Positions 17,494 through 26,306 are shown, numbered from the stretch's first letter. The stretch: 64,000 nucleotides of DNA from HK1 sp965202875 (GCA_965202875.1 OZ241870.1:4340001-4404000), one strand, 5' to 3'. Numbers and translations are program-made. Notes: a model not told the origin generated them from the sequence alone.

Positions 17494-17760
17494 ATGCGAA
17501 GCACGGTACGTATCGACGACGACCTCATGACCGCCCTGCGGGCGCGCGCCCAAGCGGAGGGCCTGTCCCTCACCCGTATGCTCAATCGCCTGCTCCGGGC
17601 CGGTCTGGCCGCATCCCTTCGATCCCGCGAGGAACGCGAACGGTACGAGGAAGCGACCGTCCGGATGGGACGTCCCCGCTTCGACCTCGACAAGGCGCTG
17701 TCGCTCGCGGCCGATCTCGAAGACGAGGAGATCATCCGCAAGACGGCGTTGCGCAAATGA
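17494..17760 (+). CDS. Ribbon-helix-helix (CopG-like) antitoxin
   Basis: An 88-residue protein. The N-terminus MRSTVRIDDDLMTALRARAQ is a ribbon-helix-helix DNA-binding fold (beta strand with alternating T-V-R-I, then two helices through SLTRMLNRLLRAGL). The C-terminal tail (RPRFDLDKALSLAADLEDEE) would wrap the toxin. It overlaps the PIN toxin gene by 4 nt (ATGA), the standard antitoxin-first layout. It is likely autorepressed with its toxin. Confidence 0.88.
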   Translation: MRSTVRIDDDLMTALRARAQAEGLSLTRMLNRLLRAGLAASLRSREERERYEEATVRMGRPRFDLDKALSLAADLEDEEIIRKTALRK

Positions 17761-18191
17761 AGGTCGTCGACGTCAACGTGCTCCTCTACGCGGTCAACGA
17801 GGATGCGGAGCGGCACACGGTGCTTCGCCGGTGGTGGGAGGAGGCCCTGAACGGAGACGAATCCGTGGGATTGCCGTGGATCGTCCTGTCCGGCTTCCTT
17901 CGCATTGCGACGAATCCGAGGGTGTTTCCGGCGCCCATGCCGGTGGATCGGGCGCTGGCCAAGGTAGAAACGTGGATCTGTGCCGAGACCGTCTCGGTGA
18001 TCGTCGAGAAGCCTGCGCACTGGCGCGTGCTGCGTGATCTTCTCCGGGACGCCGGCACGGCGGGCAATCTGGCCACCGACGCGCACTTGGCCGCCATCGC
18101 GATCACGCATGATGCAACGCTCGTGTCCTGCGACGGCGACTTCGCCCGCTTCCGCGCACTGCGCTGGGAGAACCCCCTGCACGCCGCGTAG
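17757..18191 (+). CDS. PIN-domain ribonuclease toxin (VapC-like)
   Basis: A 144-residue PIN protein: MKVVDVNVLLYAVNEDAERH (first acidic residue in VDVN), VGLPWIVLSGFLRIATNPRV, then GTAGNLATDAHLAAIAITHD and LVSCDGDFARF with the other acidic residues. The LRIATNPR segment is typical of the 'TA system VapC family' that cuts tRNA or rRNA. It is co-translated with the RHH antitoxin upstream. It appears intact. Confidence 0.9.
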   Translation: MKVVDVNVLLYAVNEDAERHTVLRRWWEEALNGDESVGLPWIVLSGFLRIATNPRVFPAPMPVDRALAKVETWICAETVSVIVEKPAHWRVLRDLLRDAGTAGNLATDAHLAAIAITHDATLVSCDGDFARFRALRWENPLHAA

Positions 18192-18344
18192 CGGATCCCC
18201 GCTGGGGGACGGAACGCGGAACGTGAAGAGGGAGGAGGCTGACGGATGCCTGGCAGGAGGCCTGACGGGAGATGTCCGACGGATTGACCCTCGGATCAGG
18301 ATCAGGTTCAATCTGGAATTGGATTTTCCATTTTTCGACGCAAA

Positions 18345-19502
18345 TTGGAACTTGTAAGTCGATTCTTCCAGGTCCCGGACCGGAGCTGCTTCCTGTTCGG
18401 CCCGCGCGGAACCGGCAAATCCACCTGGTTGCGCCGGCGTCTGCCCGACGCCCTGTACCTGGACCTGCTCGATCCCGCCCTGCATCGCCGCCTGAGCGCC
18501 CGCCCCGAGCGCCTTCGGGAGCTGATGGCAGGGGCGCCGGGCCGGGAAACCGTGGTCATCGACGAGGTCCAACGGATCCCGGAGCTGCTCACCGTCGTTC
18601 ATGCCGTCCTGGAGGAGCCGGCGCCGCCGCGCTTCGTGCTCACGGGGTCGAGCGCCCGGAAGCTTCGGCGCGGCGGTGTGGACCTGCTCGGCGGTCGGGC
18701 CGTGCTCCGCACCCTGCATCCCTTCATGGCCGCGGAGCTGCCGGACTTCGACCTCGGGCGGGCGCTCCGCATCGGGCTGCTGCCCCTGGTGGCAGGCGCC
18801 TCCGACCCGGCGGGGGTCCTCGACGCCTATGCGAGCCTGTACCTCGAGCAGGAGGTGAGGGCGGAGGGACTGACCCGCAACGTCGGGGCCTTCGCCCGGT
18901 TCCTGGAGGCGGTCGCCTTCTCCCACGGCGCGCAGCTCAACGTCTCGGCGGTGGCCAGGGAATGCGAGGTCGAGCGCAAGGTCGCCGCCGGATACGTGGG
19001 CATCCTGGAAGATCTGCTGCTCGCCTTCCGGCTGCCGGTCTTCCGCAAGCGGGCCAAGCGCGCGACGGTGGTCCACGAGAAGCTCTACCTGTTCGATGCC
19101 GGGGTGTTCCGTTCGCTCCGTCCCAAGGGGCCGCTCGACCGCCCCGAGGAGATGGAGGGGCAGGCGCTGGATGGGCTGGTGGCGCAGCACCTGCGCGCGT
19201 GGGCCGCGTATTCGGGGCACGATGCGAGGGTCTGCTTCTGGCGGACGCGGGCCGGCGCCGAGGTCGACTTCGTCGTCTATGGAGAGACGGGCCTCCAGGC
19301 GTTCGAGGTCAAGAACGCGGCCAGGGTGCATTCCCGCGATCTGCGGGCGCTGCGGGCGTTCCGCGAGGACTGGCCCGAGGCGGAGACCGCGATGCTCCAT
19401 CGCGGCCCCGAACGGCTGCGGATCGACGGCGTGTGGTGCCTGCCGGTTGAGGACTTCCTGCGCCGGATGGTCCCGAACCGGGGCCTGCTCGCATGGCTGT
19501 GA
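18345..19502 (+). CDS. AAA_14/DUF4143 ATPase
   Basis: A 385-residue protein with Walker A GPRGTGKSTW (about residues 19-28), Walker B ETVVIDEVQRIPELL, sensor-like FVLTGSSARKLRRGG, then a DUF4143 C-terminal region with a winged-helix stretch (AVARECEVERKVAAGYVGIL) and a nuclease-like EVDFVVYGETGLQAFEVKNA segment. The family is widespread, often next to toxin-antitoxin genes, with no settled function. The start is TTG 18345, as no ATG gives the first strand before Walker A; the ribosome site is weak. The motifs are intact. Confidence 0.88.
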   Translation: MELVSRFFQVPDRSCFLFGPRGTGKSTWLRRRLPDALYLDLLDPALHRRLSARPERLRELMAGAPGRETVVIDEVQRIPELLTVVHAVLEEPAPPRFVLTGSSARKLRRGGVDLLGGRAVLRTLHPFMAAELPDFDLGRALRIGLLPLVAGASDPAGVLDAYASLYLEQEVRAEGLTRNVGAFARFLEAVAFSHGAQLNVSAVARECEVERKVAAGYVGILEDLLLAFRLPVFRKRAKRATVVHEKLYLFDAGVFRSLRPKGPLDRPEEMEGQALDGLVAQHLRAWAAYSGHDARVCFWRTRAGAEVDFVVYGETGLQAFEVKNAARVHSRDLRALRAFREDWPEAETAMLHRGPERLRIDGVWCLPVEDFLRRMVPNRGLLAWL

Positions 19503-19552
19503 GCCGACGACCGCACACACTTGACGACACCCTGCCGTTTTCCATGGATTTC

Positions 19553-19565
19553 GACCAAGTTGGTC
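19553..19565. promoter_or_regulatory. Palindrome gaccaa-g-ttggtc, possible antitoxin operator
   Basis: A perfect 13-nt palindrome, followed 2 nt later by a third half-site (ttggtc), lies 16 nt before the start of a Phd-like antitoxin remnant. Antitoxins of this class bind short palindromes over their own promoter. The assignment is inference from position. Confidence 0.4.
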
Positions 19566-19580
19566 ATTTGGTCGAGCAAG

Positions 19581-19730
19581 ATGGCGGAAGCTCCTGCACG
19601 TCCCACGGCTCGGACGCCGTTTCCCCGCTGGAAGCCGTGGGAAGCCAAGGCGCGGTTCAGCGAGGTCGTCCGGCTTGCCGCCGCGGGTCAGCCACAACGG
19701 GGGAAGGTGCATGGCCGCGACCGCCGTTGA
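19581..19730 (+). pseudogene. Phd/YefM-type antitoxin remnant
   Basis: From ATG 19581 the frame reads MAEAPARPTARTPFPRWKPW then EAKARFSEVVRLAAAGQPQ and VHGRD before a stop. The 'W..eeAKarFSEvVrlA...gPQ..t..GrD' pattern is the N-terminal half of Phd antitoxins. It ends right after the VHGRD strand, where intact proteins continue with AVVVV and the toxin-binding tail, so it is truncated. No toxin gene follows. Confidence 0.65.
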
Positions 19731-19801
19731 TGCTCGCGGGGCGCCGAAGTACACTCGACCGCGACTTCCGGCCCGGAGCCCCGCCCGGAGGGGAACGCGC
19801 C

Positions 19802-19981
19802 ATGTCGCCCGAGCTCATCGCCATCATCGTTGTCGGGCTTTCCAACGCCGCCGCTCTCGTCTTCCCGTGGGGCCTGCATTGCGACGCTGCGGACCCTCGC
19901 GGGCGCATGGCGCGGCTGGAAGGGTTGTTCGAGGGGTTCACCCGCCGCGAGCCGGCGGCGACGGGAACGGGCACGGCATGA
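19802..19981 (+). CDS. Small membrane-anchored protein of unknown function
   Basis: 59 residues, MSPELIAIIVVGLSNAAALV with one N-terminal hydrophobic segment, then a short charged tail (RMARLEGLFEGFTRRE). It resembles small bacterial proteins that begin 'MSPELI.I..VG' and carry a coiled-coil tail, usually partnered with toxin-antitoxin or DUF1640-type genes; here the coiled coil is shortened. It overlaps the next gene by 4 nt (ATGA), so the pair is co-translated. The gggaacgcgcc site upstream is weak. Confidence 0.5.
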   Translation: MSPELIAIIVVGLSNAAALVFPWGLHCDAADPRGRMARLEGLFEGFTRREPAATGTGTA

Positions 19982-20211
19982 GCGCCACCGCCTTCGACGC
20001 CTTCAGCGCCGCCCGCGCCCTCGAAGCTGCGGGAGTCGAATCCAGACGGGCGGAAGTCGTTGCATCGGCGATCGCCGCCCAGGCAGTGACGCGCGCCGAC
20101 CTCGAACCGCTCGCCACGAAAGCCGAGCTTCGCATCCTGCAATGGGTTGCCGGCATCCAGTCCGCCATCACCCTTGCCACCTTCGCCATTGTGGCTGCCA
20201 AGCTGCTCTGA
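19978..20211 (+). CDS. Small DUF1640/CCDC90-like protein
   Basis: 77 residues, MSATAFDAFSAARALEAAGV then ESRRAEVVASAIAAQ, LEPLATKAELRILQW and a C-terminal membrane helix (ITLATFAIVAAKLL). The layout (N-terminal 'FD...A..L..AGv...qAea', a 'lATKaeL' motif, a final transmembrane segment) matches bacterial DUF1640 proteins, but the central coiled coil is short. Function unknown. It is coupled to the upstream small membrane protein through ATGA. Confidence 0.6.
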   Translation: MSATAFDAFSAARALEAAGVESRRAEVVASAIAAQAVTRADLEPLATKAELRILQWVAGIQSAITLATFAIVAAKLL

Positions 20212-20536
20212 CCCGCGTCCCGCGGCCACCGATGGTCGTGTCGGCAAGTTCGAGGGCAAGGGTACGGACCACGTCGAACAACTCATTGGCCGTGGGCTTG
20301 AACGGCAACCTGAGAACGGCGATGCCGTGATAGTGCGATGGATCGAATCGCATGGGATTGCCGAAATCCAGGTCGAGGGTGACCAGGCACTTATGCTCGG
20401 CACGACAAATGGCGACAAGATCTTCGTCGCTGGCAGAGGAGAGTCCTTCCTCTGCCACCGTGGTGACCTCGTGGCCTGACGTTCGAAGAATATCCGCACC
20501 TCGATTGCCGAGGTTCTCATCAAGCTTGATCTTCAA
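20168..20536 (-). CDS. DUF5615 PIN-like toxin
   Basis: 122 residues. MKIKLDENLGNRGADILRTS and the later LVTLDLDFGNPMRFDPSHYH are hallmarks of DUF5615, a PIN-like fold whose acidic residues (D6, E7 and the DLDF pair) form the active site. It overlaps the DUF433 gene by 4 nt, the recognised antitoxin-toxin pairing. The last about 25 residues (TTIGGRGTRVRAAWQPQWRR) look like read-through into foreign sequence and overlap the 3' end of the convergent small gene, so the native C-terminus may be altered. Confidence 0.85.
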   Translation of the reverse strand: MKIKLDENLGNRGADILRTSGHEVTTVAEEGLSSASDEDLVAICRAEHKCLVTLDLDFGNPMRFDPSHYHGIAVLRLPFKPTANELFDVVRTLALELADTTIGGRGTRVRAAWQPQWRRWQG

Positions 20537-20790
20537 GTCGAGAGCTCCAAGGGAACATCGACATAGCGTTCACGAGACATCGCTCCGTAGGCGATACAGG
20601 CGAGAACGTCCGCTTCTTCGATACCGGGATACTGTTCCAGGAGCTCCCGGATCGTCCAGCCGCTGGCCAGAAGATCGAGCACCAGGGATACCCAGATACG
20701 ATGTCCCCTGATGCAGGGCTTTCCAAAACAGACGCTCGTATTGATCGATATTCGGGAGAGGAGCTCTTGCTTGCTCATCCGCTGGTTCAT
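20533..20790 (-). CDS. DUF433 antitoxin
   Basis: 85 residues: ISINTSVCFGKPCIRGHRIW then LASGWTIRELLEQYPGIEEA and DVLACIAYGA are the conserved blocks of the DUF433 family, helix-turn-helix proteins acting as antitoxins for DUF5615 partners. A gagatggagg ribosome site precedes ATG 20790. The toxin gene overlaps its end by 4 nt. Confidence 0.9.
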   Translation of the reverse strand: MNQRMSKQELLSRISINTSVCFGKPCIRGHRIWVSLVLDLLASGWTIRELLEQYPGIEEADVLACIAYGAMSRERYVDVPLELST

Positions 20791-20899
20791 CGGAGAACCT
20801 CCATCTCTTGATAAGGAAACCCTTTTGTCGCCGCCAGGAAACCGGACCGCCGCCGAATCCGGGACCTTGGCGTTTGCGCCCGATCGGTGGAGCTACGCA

Positions 20900-22034
20900 T
20901 CACCGGACATTGCCCCGCCTCGGCGCCATCCATCTTTTCCGAAGCGCGTCGTTCTGTTCCTGGATGGCGAGCTTGCGCCTGAGTCGGTTGCCCTTGCCGT
21001 ATTGGATGACGCCTTCATGCTGAAGGCGGCCGACCACGATCCCCGGATGCACGCCGACCCTCGCGGCGAAAGCCCGGATGCCCGCAAGGGTGGTCAATCG
21101 ATGGAACTCCTTCTCATGGTTCCGAGGGATCAGGAATCGACCGGCGAATCGATCGGCCTCGTCTTCGAGCTTCGGGTCACCGCCGCCGGATTCGATGAAG
21201 GCAACTCTTTTCCCATGCAGCAGCAGGTGCCCGGCTTCATGGTAGAAGGAAAACCAGAAATGGTCCTCCCACTTGTAAGCGAAGGCTCAACTGGATCATG
21301 GCCTTGGCCGGCGTGAGCCACCGGCAGGCCCCCCACGCCCGTGCCCCGGCAATCTCCGGAACGAAGACGAGGGCGACGCCGCTCATTGCGCAACGCTCCA
21401 CCATGCGTGGAGCGTAGTCTTCCGGATCGAGAAGGGTCATACCGCGAATGTCCCGAAGCGCGGAACGGAACCCCTGCCCGGAGAAAGGCTCGCACTCCAT
21501 TTTTTTCGCTTCGATTTCCCCTATTCTCAGCCAGGCCACCAAGGCGCCCGGATCGATCTTCGACGCTTTCGATTGCCTGAAGCTCGCATCGAGGGTACGC
21601 CACTTGTCTTCCCAGCTCGCCCTGTCCGCGACGCCGAAGAAGGTCAGAACCCTCCGGAGTTGCTCCACCTTGTCTTCCGTTCCGGCGATCACGCCGCGCT
21701 TCACCAACTGTGAGACAGGCACTTGGGCGAGCATGTCGATCTCGGCCTCGAGTCTCTTCCGCTCGGCGGACTTCGCCTTCCCCTCCTGGTAATCGCGCTC
21801 CAGATTGTTCCAGAACCGCGCCGGGATTTCGGTCACCTTCTCCAACGCCAGTGCGGTCGCGGGTGTAACGGGAGCCTTGCCCTTGACGATCTGGTTGATG
21901 GTCTTGGGCGTCAGTCCGGTGCGATGGGCCAGTTCGACCTGGGTCATTCCCAGTGCGCCGATGGTCTCTTCAAGCGTCTCGCCCGGCGGGACCGCCCAGT
22001 CCGGCTCGAAGGGGGCGGCCATTCGTTCATTCAT
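20900..22034 (-). pseudogene. HigA-type HTH antitoxin fused to ImmA/IrrE peptidase, broken by a one-base insertion
   Basis: From 22034 the first frame gives VPPGETLEETIGALGMTQVE then LAHRTGLTPKTINQIVKGKA, a HigA-type helix-turn-helix (residues about 15-70), and a helical linker to TPAKAMIQLSLR. The frame then stops near 21237. The other frame continues exactly: KWEDHFWFSFYHEAGHLLLH, the zinc motif HEAGH, then EDEADRFAGRFLIPR and HPGIVVGRLQHEGVI to a stop at 20900. The shift is explained by one extra T in cgcttacaag (about 21277) where cgctacaag is expected. Intact relatives are HigA/ImmA fusions of about 375 residues paired with HigB, whose remnant overlaps upstream. Programmed frameshifting is possible but no slippery site is evident. 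Confidence 0.85.
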
Positions 22035-22366
22035 CTCTCGTCTCCTCTCGAAAGGATACGTGTCCGATCAACACGACAGCCGTAACACGGTCCCAATCGA
22101 GCACACCGTCCGATCCGGCAGGCGGCGCTTCGTCCGCAGGAACGAAGATCAGCCGGTACGGGCTATCGAGATCGACCGATAGCTGGCCCTTCCTGTCCCC
22201 CCGCAGCGCATGGCAGCGGGCTCCGGGCAATCGCCGCATGTCGGCCAGAACCTCGGCAGCGCGAAATTGAGCGGCCTCTTTCGGAGCTGCTTCGCCCGTT
22301 CCGGTCCGCAGGTGCGGTTCATCACCCGTGCATCACTACAGGCTTTCTCGAACCGTTTGGTTGCGA
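22027..22366 (-). pseudogene. HigB-type toxin remnant, frameshifted
   Basis: The downstream frame (from 22239) reads MRRLPGARCHALRGDRKGQL then SVDLDSPYRLIFVPADE and DWDRVTAVVLIG, the RNase core of HigB. The N-terminal part is in another frame: FATKRFEKACSDARVMNRTC then GPERAKQLRKR. The two join near 22275 if one base is restored, giving AKQLRKR followed by AQFRAAEVLADMRRLPGARC. No ATG begins the N-terminal segment, so the start may also be lost. It overlaps the broken antitoxin by 8 nt in the normal HigBA order. Confidence 0.75.
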
Positions 22367-22550
22367 AATGGACATCCAGCGATATTTGCCGATGTTGGAT
22401 GAACCTGACACGTTAATGAAATAGGGAAAGAGAATCCATCCGCCGAGCCGGGCCGGCCGGCGATCCCGCTCCCTTGCCACCAGTGCGCTCCGGGCTCCGG
22501 CCGTGGGGTATGCTGCCCGGCCATGACACTCACCGGAGGCGCATTCCGCC

Positions 22551-23333
22551 ATGACCATCCCTGCCACCACCATGCACACCGGGCCCCTCGGCTCCACCAT
22601 CCACGTCCTGCGCGCCGACGCCGGCACCATCGCCGAGCTCGCGGCCATCGACTGGAGCCGCCACTTCTCCCGGGTCTGCCTCGACCCGGTGCGCGGGATC
22701 ATCACCCTGATGGCGCCCTCACGCCTCCATGACGACTTGTCCGAGATCCTGGGCCACGTCGTGGGGGCCGCGGGCAGCGTTCTCACCGGCACGGCAAGGG
22801 GACTGCGCAGCGCCCGTTTGCGCAGGCGAGACGAGCCGCCCGGCACGGGGATGGAGCCGGACTGCGAGTTCTACGTGGGCGAGCGCGCCAGAGGGTATCT
22901 GGCGGCCCTCGCCGAAGGGGAGGCGGAGGCCGACGCCTACTTCGAGCACATCGCGCCGGACTTGGTGGTGGAGGTCGAGATCACGCACGCCGACGAGGGC
23001 AAGGCCGGGCGCTACGGGGAGATGGGGGTGCGTGAAATGTGGCGGTTGCACGGTCGCAAGGGCACGCGGGAGCTGGGTGTGGAATTCCTCGCGCTCCGCC
23101 CCGGGAGCGCGCCGCGGCGGCTGGACGCCTCGGTGGTGCTCGAAGGGCTCACGCCGGACGACGTATGCGAGGCGGTGGACGAGGTCAGGCTCGGCCCGAC
23201 CCCCACCGCGCAGATCGAGGCGGTGACCCGGATCGTGCACCGGCGGCGACAGGCGGGCGTGCGGGTACGGGAGGAGGAGGCGCCGTACCTTTCGCCCGGA
23301 GACCCGGCCGATGGCGATCACGGCACAGCCTGA
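22551..23333 (+). CDS. Uma2-family (DUF820) PD-(D/E)XK endonuclease-like protein
   Basis: 260 residues. The core EPDCEFYVGERARGYLAALA and PDLVVEVEITHADEGKAGRY carry the Uma2 acidic residues and the ExE/K-like catalytic motif, with GVREMWRLHGRKG after. The family has a restriction-endonuclease fold, is expanded in cyanobacteria and many proteobacteria, and has no settled role. ATG 22551 follows caccggaggcgcattccgcc, a good ribosome site. The C-terminal about 30 residues are less conserved. A DUF255 gene follows after 33 nt on the same strand. Confidence 0.85.
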   Translation: MTIPATTMHTGPLGSTIHVLRADAGTIAELAAIDWSRHFSRVCLDPVRGIITLMAPSRLHDDLSEILGHVVGAAGSVLTGTARGLRSARLRRRDEPPGTGMEPDCEFYVGERARGYLAALAEGEAEADAYFEHIAPDLVVEVEITHADEGKAGRYGEMGVREMWRLHGRKGTRELGVEFLALRPGSAPRRLDASVVLEGLTPDDVCEAVDEVRLGPTPTAQIEAVTRIVHRRRQAGVRVREEEAPYLSPGDPADGDHGTA

Positions 23334-23366
23334 CCTCTCCCGGAACCGTCAAGCGGTGGGAAAGCC

Positions 23367-25268
23367 GTGACCTTGACGGCGCCGAACCTGCTCCGGCGGG
23401 CCACGGTGGCCACCGTGGCCTGCCTGTCCCTGGTCTCGGGGACCGTCCCGTCCGAATCGTCCGCAGCGCATGAGGAGGCCAACGCCCTCGCCCTCTCGGC
23501 CTCGCCCTATCTGCGCCTGCACGCGGGCGACCCCGTGCACTGGCGGGAATGGAGCCCGACGCTTGTCGCCCAGGCCGGGGCCGAAGATCGGCTGATCTTC
23601 GTCTCCGTGGGCTACTTCGCGTGCCACTGGTGCCACGTGATGCAGCGCGAAAGCTTCTCCGACCCCGAGGTCGCGGCGCTGCTCAACGCGCACTTCATCT
23701 CCGTCAAGGTCGATCGCGAGCTCGACCCCGCGCTCGACGCGCAGCTCCTGCGCTTCGTCCAGGCGACTCGCGGCCATGCGGGATGGCCGCTCAACGTCGT
23801 GCTCACTCCGGAGGGAGCTCCGCTGTTCGGCTTCACCTACCTGCTGCCCGAGGTCTTCACGCAGCGTATCGAGCGGCTCGTCAGACGGTGGGACGCGGAC
23901 CGCGCTGCGCTCGCGAGCGCAGCGCGCGAGATGTCGGACGCCCTGGAGAGAGGGTCGGGGCGCCCGCGGGCGGCGGGAACGATGGACGCGGCCGGGGTGG
24001 GCGCCCTGAACGATGCGTTCACGCAGCAGGCGTCGCAGATGGCCGACGGGCTCGCCGGCGGGTTCGGCCAGGAGCAGAAGTTTCCGTTCGTCCCGCAGCT
24101 CGCGTTGCTCCTCGACGAACAGCGCCGCCGTCCGGTCGAGGACCTCGATGCGTTCCTCCGCCTCACGTTCCGGGCGATGGCGTCGCTGGGGCTTCGCGAC
24201 CAGCTCGGCGGAGGGTTCTTCCGCTACGTGACCGCCCCCGGCTGGCAGGTGCCGCACTTCGAGAAGATGCTCTACGACAACGCGTTGCTCGCGGAGCTCT
24301 ACTTCGACGCCGCCGACGTACTCGGCGAGCCCGCCTTCGAGCGGGTTGCGACGGACACCGTCGAGTTCATGCTGCGCGAGCTGGCGTCGCCGCTGGGCGG
24401 GTTCTACTCGAGCCTCTCCGCCGTGGACGGGGAGGGTGTCGAGGGCGGGTACTACCTGTTCGACGCCGCGGCCCTCGACAGCGTGCTCGACGCCGGCGAA
24501 CGCCGGATCACGGAGGTCGCGTGGGGGTTCGGGGGCGTGTCCCCGATCGATCACGGGTATCTGCCGGTGCAGGCGGCCGAATCGAGGGACGAGGTGGCGC
24601 GCAGCGCCGGCCTGTCCGTGGAGGAGGCCGCGGCGCGGCTCGATTCGGCAAGGGAGAAGCTGCTCGAAGCGCGCACCCGGCGCGTGCTTCCGCGCGACGA
24701 GAAGCGCCTCGCGGGGTGGAACGGCCTCGCGCTCTCGGCGCTCGTGCGCGCGTCGCAGCGCCGGGGCGGCGCGCGTTTCGTGGCACCGGCGCGCGGCGTC
24801 GTGCGTTTCCTCACCCGGGGGCTCTGGGACGGAACGACGCTCGTGCGGGCCCGCGCGGGAGGGCGGCCGGCCGTGCCGGCAACGCTTCAGGACTACGCCT
24901 ATGTCGCCCGCGGCCTGATCGCGTTCGCGAAGGCCCACGGGCGCGAGCAACATTGGGAGCTGGCGCGCGGGATCGTGGAGGGTGCGTGGAGGCGCTTCCA
25001 CACCGCCGGCGGCTGGCGCCTGTCCGACGCGCGCGGGTTGCCCTACGCCGGGACGGAGCCCGCCATCGCGGACGGCCCGATGCCCTCGCCCTCGGCCGTG
25101 CTTCTCGACGCCACGATGCACGTCGCGGATCATTTCGACGACGGCGCGCTCCGCGCACGGGCACGCACCGCACTGCTCGCGGACGATGCGATGGTACGTT
25201 CAGCCGCGTTCTTCCATGCGACCCGCATCCGCGTACTGCGGGGATGGAAGTTCGATCAGGCCGGATGA
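23367..25268 (+). CDS. DUF255 thioredoxin-like domain protein (YyaL/SSP411 family), exported
   Basis: 633 residues starting at GTG 23367. A signal peptide is visible (RRATVATVACLSLVSGTVPS). The DUF255 thioredoxin-like domain follows with NALALSASPYLRLHAGDPVH, then the CxxC site in VGYFACHWCHVMQRESF and FISVKVDRELDPALDAQ. The remaining about 450 residues form an (alpha/alpha)6-barrel-like region with LRDQLGGGFFRYVTAPGW, VPHFEKMLYDNALLAELY and EKRLAGWNGLALSALVRASQ, as in the glycosidase-like part of this family. The physiological substrate is unknown. Length is slightly short of the common 670-700 residues. Confidence 0.9.
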   Translation: MTLTAPNLLRRATVATVACLSLVSGTVPSESSAAHEEANALALSASPYLRLHAGDPVHWREWSPTLVAQAGAEDRLIFVSVGYFACHWCHVMQRESFSDPEVAALLNAHFISVKVDRELDPALDAQLLRFVQATRGHAGWPLNVVLTPEGAPLFGFTYLLPEVFTQRIERLVRRWDADRAALASAAREMSDALERGSGRPRAAGTMDAAGVGALNDAFTQQASQMADGLAGGFGQEQKFPFVPQLALLLDEQRRRPVEDLDAFLRLTFRAMASLGLRDQLGGGFFRYVTAPGWQVPHFEKMLYDNALLAELYFDAADVLGEPAFERVATDTVEFMLRELASPLGGFYSSLSAVDGEGVEGGYYLFDAAALDSVLDAGERRITEVAWGFGGVSPIDHGYLPVQAAESRDEVARSAGLSVEEAAARLDSAREKLLEARTRRVLPRDEKRLAGWNGLALSALVRASQRRGGARFVAPARGVVRFLTRGLWDGTTLVRARAGGRPAVPATLQDYAYVARGLIAFAKAHGREQHWELARGIVEGAWRRFHTAGGWRLSDARGLPYAGTEPAIADGPMPSPSAVLLDATMHVADHFDDGALRARARTALLADDAMVRSAAFFHATRIRVLRGWKFDQAG

Positions 25269-25315
25269 TGGAGCGAGCGGCCCCCGGCCGGGGTTCATTC
25301 CCGGGAGAAGACGTC

Positions 25316-26245
25316 ATGGTGGAAGTGGACGACAAGGAGGTGGAAGCGAACGACACGGGCATTCGGCGTGTGGCCTGCATCGGCGCGGGTACGGTGGGAT
25401 CGGGGTGGGCGGCAGCCTGCCTCGCCAGGGGACTCGATGTCGTCGCGTGGGATCCGTCCCCGCACGGCGAGGCGGCGTTGCGGAGAAACGTCGACGACGC
25501 CTGGCCCTCGCTGGAGCGGCTCGGCCTCGTGCCGGGCGCGAGCCGGGAACGGCTCTCGTTCGCGTCGGCCATGGAGGACGCGGCCTCCGCGGCCGATTTC
25601 ATCCAGGAGAGCGCGCCGGACGACGAACCGCTCAAGATCGACCTGCTCCGCGCGATCGACGCCGGGTGCGACCCGGAGGTGGTCATCGCAAGCTCGTCGT
25701 CGAAGTTCCTGCCGAGCCGGCTCGCCTCGTGCTGCGCCCGTCCCGAGCGGGTGCTCGTCGGCCATCCCTTCGTTCCCGTGCAGATCGTCCCGCTCGTCGA
25801 GGTGGTCGGCGGCGAACAGACCGGCGCGAGCGCGATCGAGCGTGCGCGGAGCTTCTACGCGGCGCTCGGGAAACGGCCGCTGGTGCTCAAGCGCGAGATC
25901 GAGGCGTACATCGCGAACCGGCTCCAGGCGGTGGTGTTCGAGGAGGCGAAACAGCTCGTCGCCCTCGGCGTATGCGATTACGACGACGTCGACAAGGCGG
26001 TCAACTGGGGGCCCGGACTTCGGTGGCCGATCGTCGGACCGGTGACGCACCGCCATCTCGGCGGCGGCAAGGGCGGGGTGCGGCACATGATTGCGCACTT
26101 CGGCTGGAAAGGCCCGGAAGAGCAGAAGCAGGCGTTCATCGAGGCGGTCGAGGCGAGATGGGGCCACGTGGATGTCGCGGAGCTCGAACGCTGGCGCGAC
26201 GAGAACCTGATCACGATGCTCAAGCATCTGACGCCACCGCCCTGA
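25316..26245 (+). CDS. 3-hydroxyacyl-CoA dehydrogenase-type NAD-dependent dehydrogenase (L-carnitine dehydrogenase-like)
   Basis: 309 residues from ATG 25316, preceded by gggagaag; the frame is open upstream only as a shadow of the DUF255 gene. The NAD-binding Rossmann motif is VACIGAGTVGSGWAAACLAR with an acidic residue after VVAW (D). The middle has FIQESAPDDEPLKIDLLRAI and SSSSKFLPSRLAS, then GHPFVPVQIVPLVEVVGGEQ containing the catalytic His of the family, and the C-terminal domain IEAYIANRLQAVVFEEAKQL then GPGLRWPIVGPVTHRHLGGG. The 'NWGPGLRWPIVGP' block resembles carnitine dehydrogenase/lambda-crystallin-type enzymes. It probably oxidises a small 3-hydroxyacid. Confidence 0.85.
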   Translation: MVEVDDKEVEANDTGIRRVACIGAGTVGSGWAAACLARGLDVVAWDPSPHGEAALRRNVDDAWPSLERLGLVPGASRERLSFASAMEDAASAADFIQESAPDDEPLKIDLLRAIDAGCDPEVVIASSSSKFLPSRLASCCARPERVLVGHPFVPVQIVPLVEVVGGEQTGASAIERARSFYAALGKRPLVLKREIEAYIANRLQAVVFEEAKQLVALGVCDYDDVDKAVNWGPGLRWPIVGPVTHRHLGGGKGGVRHMIAHFGWKGPEEQKQAFIEAVEARWGHVDVAELERWRDENLITMLKHLTPPP

Positions 26246-26306
26246 GCCGCCGACGCCGGTTCGCCGTGGCGCATGGCCGGCCGTCGGCCGAGTCGCGATC
26301 CGGCTT

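Noticed and set aside
17286..19754. 822-codon minus-strand frame across the RHH/PIN and DUF4143 genes
   Set aside because: Its text is a His/Arg/Pro-rich mirror of three well-supported plus-strand genes.
23349..25133. 594-codon minus-strand frame opposite the DUF255 gene
   Set aside because: Shadow of the plus-strand gene, which has the CxxC motif and signal peptide.
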